64,000 bases of DNA, from contig NZ_CP093338.1 of the NCBI RefSeq assembly GCF_022637395.1, positions 310,001 to 374,000 on the forward strand. Reading direction: 5' to 3'. The notes below the pieces were generated by a model. It was not told the origin of the DNA. It ran no database searches and saw only the letters and a program-made list of their open reading frames with translations. The DNA comes from Shinella sp. H4-D48. GTDB lineage: Bacteria; Pseudomonadota; Alphaproteobacteria; Rhizobiales; Rhizobiaceae. Positions 58,524 to 64,000 of this stretch are shown in pieces. Position 1 is the first letter of the stretch. Each line of letters opens with the position of its first letter. Position numbers and translations under genes: made by a program.

Positions 58524-61211
58524 ATGGCGGATGACGACCGCAGGGACGTGCGACGTCCCGACCCGGATGCCCTGCTTGCCCTGACGGAGAAAGACCACCG
58601 GGGCAAGCTCACCGTTTTCCTCGGCGCAGCACCCGGGGTCGGCAAGACCTACGCCATGCTGTCGCGGGCAAAGCGCCTGAAGACAGACGGCGTCGACATC
58701 GTCGTCGGCATTGTCGAAACCCACGAGCGAAGCGAGACGGCGGCACTCCTCGAAGGCCTCGACGTCCTGCCCAGGCGGCGGATCTCCTACCGCGGACGGA
58801 TGCTCGATGAGTTTGATCTCGACGCGGTTCTGGCGAGGCGGCCGCGGATCGTCATCGTCGATGAACTCGCCCATTCCAACCCCGACGACAGCCGCCACCC
58901 CAAGCGGTACCAAGATATCGAGGAACTCATAACGGCCGGCATCGATGTCTGGACGGCCTTGAACATCCAGCACCTCGAGAGCCTGGCAGACGTGGTCGCC
59001 CAGATCACTGGCGTGACCGTACGCGAGCGGGTGCCAGACATCGTGTTGAAGCGTGCAGACGAGGTTCTGCTGGTGGATCTTGCGCCGTCCGAACTGATTG
59101 AACGGCTTCGCGACGGCAAGGTCTATCTTCCGGAAAGCGCAAACCGCGCCGTCGATCGCTTCTTTCGGCTTGGCAACCTGACGGCACTTCGGGAACTTGC
59201 CCTTCGCCGCACGGCCGACCGTGTCGACGACCAGATGGTCGATTATCTCAAGCAGAACGCAATCGACGGCCCCTGGGCGACGGGCGAGCGGCTGCTGGTC
59301 TGTGTGGGATCCGATCCGCTGTCGGAAAAAGTCGTGCGGGTGGCAAGCCGCCTGGCCTCCGGCCTTAACGCGCCCTGGCTGGTCGTGTCGCTCGAGCGGG
59401 CGGACCGTGAGATCGATACGGCCGGGCATGTGCAGCGGATCGAGGCGCTTTTCCGGCTCGCCGAGCAACTCGGCGCGGAAACGCGCCGCGTGATCGGTAA
59501 CGACTTCGTCGAGGAAATCCTGAAGCTCGCGCGCCGGGAACATGTCACTCAGATCGTGATCGGCGCACCGAAACGCGCCGGCTGGCGCAAGCATCTCAAA
59601 CATGCACTTCCGGAGGCGCTGACGAACAGGGCCGCCGGCCTTGGCATTCACATCGTGACGCCGGAGGGGCCTTCCGGTGAGCGCATGCGACGGCCGCTCA
59701 TGATCCCCAAAGCGCAAGCGTGGCGGCAATCGGCGCTGAGCGCCGCAGGCTTCGTCGCTCTCACAGTGCTGCTGGGCAAGACGATCGACATCTTCGTCGA
59801 TCTGCCCAATATCTCCCTGCTCTTTCTCCTCTCGGTGCTCGGCGCTTCCGTCGCCGGGGGCTATGTCGCTGCATTCCTGGCGGCCATTCTTTCGGCCCTT
59901 GCCTACAACTTCTTCTTCATCGACCCGCAGCGCACCTTCACGATTGCCGCGCCGCATGAAGTTTTTGCGCTTTTCGTGTTCCTGATCGTGGCAATGATCG
60001 CGGGCGGCTTCGCATCCCGCATCCGTCAACAGGCGGAGGTGGCGGGCCTGCGGGCAACCGAACTGCAATCGCTTCACGACTTCTCCCGAAAGCTCGCGAC
60101 AACGGAAAAGAGCGAGGATGCGATCTGGCTGACCGTTTCGCAACTCCAATCGCGATTGAAGCGCAACGTCGTTTTCCTGCTTCCTCGAACGGGCGACCTC
60201 GGTGTGGCAGCTGCCTGGCCACCGGATACGGATCTCGACGTTACCGACCTGACTGCCGCACGATGGACCCATGACAAACGCGAGCCGGCGGGTCACGGCA
60301 CCGGCACGCTTCCCAACAGCCGCTTCGAGTTCCGCCCCTTGCTAGGTCCACATGGAATCGTCGGGGTCTGTGGCGTCGAGCATGCTGCCGAGCCGCTCGC
60401 CCTGAATGCGGAGCGCATGTTGAGCGCTGTTCTCGATCAGACAGCGATTGCCCTTGATCGCGCTCGGCTTGCGGACGAGACGATCGTCCAGGCGGCGCGC
60501 CTGGAGGGTGAACGTTATCGCGATGCGCTGCTTTCATCCATTTCGCATGACCTGAGGACGCCCCTCGCCACCATTACCGGCGCTGTCACCGCGCTTCGCG
60601 AGCTCGGCGAGCGGATGAGCGCGGAGAGCCGCGACGACCTCCTGAAATCGATCGAAGAAGAAAGCGGCAGAATGAGCCGCTTTGTTGCGAACCTGCTCGA
60701 TATGACGCGAATTGAGGCCGGTACGCTGAAGCCGAAGCGGGACTGGATCGACGTGACCGACGTGGTGCAGTCCGCCGTCGAGCGCACACGCAAGCACGCA
60801 CCGGGACATATCATCGAGACGAGCATCGCGACCGACCTGCCGCTGATCCGAGGCGACAGCGTCCTCATCTCCCAGGTGCTTTTCAATCTGCTCGACAACG
60901 CCATCAAGTATGGTGGCAGGGAGCCGGTCAACGTCTATGCGCGCCGCGAGGGCAAGGATGTGATTATCTCGGTCACCGATCTCGGCAAGGGCATTCCGCC
61001 AGAGGACCTGGACCGCATCTTCGAAAAATTCTATCGCAGGGGTAACCCGGACGGGCGCGCGCCCGGCACGGGGCTCGGGCTATCCATCGCGCGCGGTTTC
61101 ATCGAAGCTATGGGCGGCAAGATCCATGCGGAGAGCCCGGCGCTCAAAAAGCGAGGCACACGTATCGTCATGCGGTTTCTCGGAAGCGAAGAAGCAAAGG
61201 GCAGTGCCTGA
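58524..61211 (+). CDS. kdpD: K+-sensing histidine kinase KdpD
   Basis: An 895-residue KdpD with all parts. Cytoplasmic KdpD domain: LTVFLGAAPGVGKTYAML (Walker A near residue 35), VGIVETHERSETAAL and VDELAHSN. A USP-like domain follows (about 255-370), then four closely spaced membrane helices (about 400-500), a GAF-like part, the H-box SISHDLRTPLATI near residue 675, N-box LFNLLDNAIKYGG and G boxes DLGKGI and GTGLGLSIA. It senses low K+ or osmotic stress and phosphorylates KdpE. It starts 7 bp after kdpC and its stop overlaps the kdpE ATG (TGATG). Confidence 0.96.
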   Translation: MADDDRRDVRRPDPDALLALTEKDHRGKLTVFLGAAPGVGKTYAMLSRAKRLKTDGVDIVVGIVETHERSETAALLEGLDVLPRRRISYRGRMLDEFDLDAVLARRPRIVIVDELAHSNPDDSRHPKRYQDIEELITAGIDVWTALNIQHLESLADVVAQITGVTVRERVPDIVLKRADEVLLVDLAPSELIERLRDGKVYLPESANRAVDRFFRLGNLTALRELALRRTADRVDDQMVDYLKQNAIDGPWATGERLLVCVGSDPLSEKVVRVASRLASGLNAPWLVVSLERADREIDTAGHVQRIEALFRLAEQLGAETRRVIGNDFVEEILKLARREHVTQIVIGAPKRAGWRKHLKHALPEALTNRAAGLGIHIVTPEGPSGERMRRPLMIPKAQAWRQSALSAAGFVALTVLLGKTIDIFVDLPNISLLFLLSVLGASVAGGYVAAFLAAILSALAYNFFFIDPQRTFTIAAPHEVFALFVFLIVAMIAGGFASRIRQQAEVAGLRATELQSLHDFSRKLATTEKSEDAIWLTVSQLQSRLKRNVVFLLPRTGDLGVAAAWPPDTDLDVTDLTAARWTHDKREPAGHGTGTLPNSRFEFRPLLGPHGIVGVCGVEHAAEPLALNAERMLSAVLDQTAIALDRARLADETIVQAARLEGERYRDALLSSISHDLRTPLATITGAVTALRELGERMSAESRDDLLKSIEEESGRMSRFVANLLDMTRIEAGTLKPKRDWIDVTDVVQSAVERTRKHAPGHIIETSIATDLPLIRGDSVLISQVLFNLLDNAIKYGGREPVNVYARREGKDVIISVTDLGKGIPPEDLDRIFEKFYRRGNPDGRAPGTGLGLSIARGFIEAMGGKIHAESPALKKRGTRIVMRFLGSEEAKGSA

Positions 61212-61900
61212 TGAATCCGTCGCGTATTCTCGTCGTGGATGACGAGCCGCAGATACAGCGTTTTCTGAAGCCGTCCTTGGCCGCCGCGGGCTACGAGGTG
61301 ATCGAGGCTGTGAACGGCGCCGAGGCGCTCAAGTTCGTTGCAACTCAGGCGCCCGATCTCGTGATCCTTGATCTCGGCCTGCCGGACATGGACGGCAAGG
61401 CGATAATCGCCAGCCTCAGGGCGTGGTCGGACATCCCCATCGTCATACTGTCCGCCCGCGATCGTGAAAGCGAGAAGATCGAAGCACTCGATCTTGGCGC
61501 CGACGACTATATCGAAAAGCCGTTCGGCATCGGGGAGCTGACCGCACGTATCCGCACCGCGCTGCGCCATCATGGTCGGCGCGATGCGATCTCGAGCGTC
61601 ATGGACGTGGACGACCTGAGGATCGATCCTATCAAGCGGCTCGTCACGCGCGCAGGCGAGATCGTGCACCTGACGCCCAAGGAATATGACTTGCTGCTCC
61701 TACTTGCCCGCCACGCCGGCCGTGTCGTGACCCATCGGACCCTGCTGACGAGTGTCTGGGGACCTGCTCATGGCCAGGACATGCATTATCTGCGCGTCTT
61801 CATCGGCCAACTACGCCAGAAGATCGAACGCGACCCTACCCAGCCGCAAATCGTGCGCACGGAGCCCGGCGTCGGCTACCGGATGGCGGAGCCGGATTGA
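61211..61900 (+). CDS. kdpE: response regulator KdpE
   Basis: A 229-residue OmpR-family regulator. Receiver: ILVVDDEPQIQRFLKPSL (typical KdpE start), phospho-Asp in LVILDLGLPDMDG near residue 52, K in YIEKPFGIGEL. DNA-binding domain: HLTPKEYDLLLLLARHAGRVVTHRTLL and MHYLRVFIGQLRQKIE, then GVGYRM. It activates kdpFABC transcription. It is translated from an ATG overlapping the kdpD stop. The next gene, ehuA, is convergent 42 bp away. Confidence 0.96.
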   Translation: MNPSRILVVDDEPQIQRFLKPSLAAAGYEVIEAVNGAEALKFVATQAPDLVILDLGLPDMDGKAIIASLRAWSDIPIVILSARDRESEKIEALDLGADDYIEKPFGIGELTARIRTALRHHGRRDAISSVMDVDDLRIDPIKRLVTRAGEIVHLTPKEYDLLLLLARHAGRVVTHRTLLTSVWGPAHGQDMHYLRVFIGQLRQKIERDPTQPQIVRTEPGVGYRMAEPD

Positions 61901-61942
61901 TTCACGAGCGCCGTCGCTCAGATGACGGCTACAGCATCCAGA

Positions 61943-62722
61943 CTAAGCAAGAACCGATGAGAGGAACTCGCGCGTGCGAGGCTCGCGCGGTGCACCGAAT
62001 ATTTCATCGGGCGCGCCCTGTTCGCAGATACGACCCTTGTCGAAGAAACAGACACGATCGGAAACCTCTCGGGCGAAACGCATTTCGTGCGTCACCAACA
62101 ACATGGTCAGGTCATGTTCGTGGGCAAGGCCGCGAATGACCGAGAGCACCTCGCCCACCAGCTGCGGATCGAGCGCGGATGTGGGCTCATCGAACAGAAG
62201 GACGCGCGGACGCATCGCAAGAGCGCGAGCGATCGCAACGCGCTGCTGCTGCCCGCCGGAAAGCTGCGAGGGATAAAAATCCTTCTTGTCCGCCAACCCG
62301 ACCATATCGAGCAGTTGCAGCGCACGGCATTCAGCCTCCGCCCGCGCAATGCCGAGAACACGCAGCGGCGCTTCCACGACGTTGCGCAGAACCGTCATGT
62401 GCGGGAACAGGTTGAAGCTCTGGAACACCATCCCGACGTGGGTGCGGATCTGGCGCAGATGACGTTCGGAGGCCTTGAAGGGGCCCTTGCCGTTCGGCTC
62501 GTGATAGGACATGCCCGACAGCGTCAGCCTGCCGTCTTGAAACGGCTCGAGTGTCATCAGGATGCGCAGAACGGTCGACTTGCCCGAACCGGACGGGCCG
62601 ATCAGCGTGACCTTCTCACCCTTACTGACGCTGAAATTGAAATCGTCCAGCACCGTGAGCGGGCCGAAGCGCTTGGTGACGTTGGAGAATTCGATGATGG
62701 GCGCGGAGTTGTCTTCGGTCAT
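61943..62722 (-). CDS. ehuA: ectoine/polar amino acid ABC transporter ATPase, EhuA-like
   Basis: A 259-residue ATPase of the HisP/GlnQ class. Walker [20 protein letters not shown] near residue 42, Q-loop [16 protein letters not shown], signature [15 protein letters not shown], Walker [13 protein letters not shown] and His switch [23 protein letters not shown] is typical of EhuA as I recall, and the coupled permeases match EhuC and EhuD. The start overlaps the end of ehuD (ATGA at 62719-62722). Ectoine/hydroxyectoine uptake supplies an osmoprotectant or carbon source. The order C-D-A differs from the A-B-C-D order known in Sinorhizobium. Confidence 0.85.
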   Translation of the reverse strand: MTEDNSAPIIEFSNVTKRFGPLTVLDDFNFSVSKGEKVTLIGPSGSGKSTVLRILMTLEPFQDGRLTLSGMSYHEPNGKGPFKASERHLRQIRTHVGMVFQSFNLFPHMTVLRNVVEAPLRVLGIARAEAECRALQLLDMVGLADKKDFYPSQLSGGQQQRVAIARALAMRPRVLLFDEPTSALDPQLVGEVLSVIRGLAHEHDLTMLLVTHEMRFAREVSDRVCFFDKGRICEQGAPDEIFGAPREPRTREFLSSVLA

Positions 62723-63411
62723 CGCAAGGGGATTCCTGCTTTTGGAAGCGCTTTCTGCAAACGGTGAAGGCCCGCCGAGCAGATCAGCGTGAGGAGGAGG
62801 AAAATCAGGCCGACGAGCGTCAGCGGAACGAGATATTCGAAGGTGCGTTCGCCGATCATGTTGGCAAGCCCCATCATTTCCATGACGGTGACGACGGACA
62901 GGACGGGCGTTTCCTTGATCATCGCGACGAGGTAGTTGCCCATCGCCGGTACGATACGCGGGATGGCCTGCGGAATGATGATGTCACGATAGGCCTGCAT
63001 CCGGGTGAGGTTCAGCGCGGTCGCCGCTTCCCACTGGCCACGGGCCACAGCCTCGATGCCGCCCCGATAGACCTCCGATGTATAGGCTGCATATTGCAGG
63101 CCCAGCGCGAGTGCGCCCGTCAGGAATGCCGGGAGCACGATCCCGAATTCGGGGAGCACATAGTAGAGGAAGAAGAGCTGAACCAGGAGCGGCGTGTCGC
63201 GCAGGAACTCCACGATGACGGCCGTCGTCCAAGAGATCGCGACCAGCCGGCTGCGGCGCAGCAGGGCGAAAACGAGACCGAGAACGAGCGCGATGGCAAA
63301 GCCTGCCGCCGCCGCCTTCAGGGTAACGGTCAGGCCGATCAGAATAATGGGCAGGATCGAGGTCGTGTAGGTGACCCACGTCGTCGTATCCCATTCGTAT
63401 CCGTACATCAT
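62719..63411 (-). CDS. ehuD: ectoine-type ABC transporter permease, EhuD-like
   Basis: A 230-residue HisM-family permease with five hydrophobic segments. Distinctive blocks: [56 protein letters not shown] (EAA loop near residue 140) and [26 protein letters not shown]. These match my recollection of EhuD proteins. It begins 12 bp after the end of ehuC and overlaps ehuA by 4 bp. Confidence 0.85.
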   Translation of the reverse strand: MMYGYEWDTTTWVTYTTSILPIILIGLTVTLKAAAAGFAIALVLGLVFALLRRSRLVAISWTTAVIVEFLRDTPLLVQLFFLYYVLPEFGIVLPAFLTGALALGLQYAAYTSEVYRGGIEAVARGQWEAATALNLTRMQAYRDIIIPQAIPRIVPAMGNYLVAMIKETPVLSVVTVMEMMGLANMIGERTFEYLVPLTLVGLIFLLLTLICSAGLHRLQKALPKAGIPLR

Positions 63412-63423
63412 CAGATCATATCC

Positions 63424-64000
63424 TTACGAACGGGGCATCTGCGGGAACGCATGACCGCGTCTGACGAGACGCTCGATCACGCGGATCGCGACCATGAGGA
63501 CGAGGGACATGGCGAAGTAGCAGAGAAGCGTGATCGAATAGATGCTCGTGCTGTCCAGCGTGATGTTGCGGATCGACTGCGCCGCGAAGGTCAGATCGGC
63601 AATCGAAATCAGCGATACGAGCGAGGAAAGTTTGAGCGTCTCGATGGCCAGGTTTCCGAAGGCCGGCATCATCTCGACGATCGCCTGCGGAAGAGAGACC
63701 CGAAACAGCGTCTGCAACCGGCTGAAGTTCAAGGCACGCGCAGCCTCGAGCTGCTGTGTGGAAACGGAGGATAGCGCACCGCGCACGATCTCGGCGCCAT
63801 ATCCGCCCGCATGGGCCGCCAGCACAAGGATACCGGTCGTGACGGGATCGAAGCTCAGCCCGACAAGCGGCAGCGCATAGTAGAACCAGAAGAGCTGAAC
63901 GAGCAGCGACGTGCCGCGAAACACCTCCGTGTAACACAGCGCGACGGTGGAAAGGATTGGCCCTCCTTCCACGCGCATGATGCCGAACACGAAGGCAAGC
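63424..64000 (-). CDS. ehuC: ectoine-type ABC transporter permease, EhuC-like (5' end off window)
   Basis: The C-terminal 191 codons of a HisM-family permease; the frame continues off the right edge. Blocks: TEVFRGTSLLVQLFWFYYALPLVG, GYGAEIVRGALSSVSTQQLEAARALNF (EAA loop) and PAFGNLAIETLKLSSLVSLISIADLTFAAQ, all typical of EhuC. It is the upstream partner of the EhuD-like permease. The receptor gene (ehuB) is expected further to the right. Confidence 0.85.
   Translation of the reverse strand, partial: LAFVFGIMRVEGGPILSTVALCYTEVFRGTSLLVQLFWFYYALPLVGLSFDPVTTGILVLAAHAGGYGAEIVRGALSSVSTQQLEAARALNFSRLQTLFRVSLPQAIVEMMPAFGNLAIETLKLSSLVSLISIADLTFAAQSIRNITLDSTSIYSITLLCYFAMSLVLMVAIRVIERLVRRGHAFPQMPRS

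Overview
The window (about 60% G+C, densely coded, many 4-bp ATGA stop/start overlaps) looks like a chromosome, chromid or megaplasmid segment of a Rhizobiales alphaproteobacterium of the Rhizobium/Agrobacterium/Ensifer/Shinella kind. The reasons are many solute-binding-protein-dependent transporters (CUT2, CUT1, peptide, TRAP and ectoine types), paired Ku genes around ligD, a full kdp locus, and gene families typical of plant-associated rhizobia. The genus is inferred from gene content only. I saw no rRNA, tRNA, insertion sequence or CRISPR array.

Layout. (1) 1-3805, minus: a CUT2 sugar-type ABC system (permease, binding protein, then a second permease fused to an SMP-30/strictosidine-synthase-like propeller, cut by the left edge). 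(2) 3942-7260: quinone oxidoreductase, AhpD-like protein and class IV aminotransferase, divergent from a LysR regulator. (3) 7317-11706: an envelope-type group with a fabZ paralogue, a PAP2 phosphatase, a two-component system and a VirK/YbjX protein. (4) 11890-20599: LysR regulator divergent from a peptide-type ABC transporter operon that ends in an M20 amidohydrolase and a quinate/shikimate-dehydrogenase-like enzyme. (5) 20596-30821: a D-apiose/D-apionate catabolic cluster: RuBisCO-like protein and DUF1537 kinase, a GntR regulator, then apnO, a TRAP transporter, apsD and apnL. (6) 31340-40944: four sugar oxidoreductase/epimerase-type genes and a CUT1 sugar ABC system with an alpha/beta hydrolase and its own GntR regulator; the ATPase gene is divergent. 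(7) 41050-47112: a sigma-54-controlled alcohol dehydrogenase and flavin monooxygenase with their AcoR-like activator, then an RHH protein and a DJ-1/PfpI protein. (8) 47435-53820: MgtC-like protein and a DNA-repair island (Ku, LigD, second Ku, DUF72, 3-methyladenine glycosylase). (9) 53979-61900: kdp locus with a small extra membrane ORF, kdpF, kdpA, a kdpB carrying two single-base frameshifts, kdpC, kdpD and kdpE. (10) 61943-64000, minus: ectoine-type ABC transporter ehuC-ehuD-ehuA, cut by the right edge.

How the genes work together. The best-supported pathway is D-apiose to D-apionolactone (ApsD), D-apionate (ApnL), 3-oxo-isoapionate (ApnO), its 4-phosphate (OiaK), then cleavage by the RuBisCO-like protein. 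No erythrulose-phosphate isomerases lie beside it, which favours the transcarboxylase/hydrolase branch giving 3-phosphoglycerate and glycolate. A palindrome of the form ACTnGTnnnACnAGT lies upstream of apnO, with degenerate copies upstream of the RuBisCO-like gene and of the epimerase operon, suggesting one GntR regulon. A second clear circuit is a consensus -24/-12 promoter plus a palindromic upstream site in front of the alcohol dehydrogenase/monooxygenase operon, next to its sigma-54 activator. Kdp (K+ uptake) and Ehu (ectoine uptake) sit side by side as osmotic-stress functions, but kdpB as read here cannot make an intact pump subunit.
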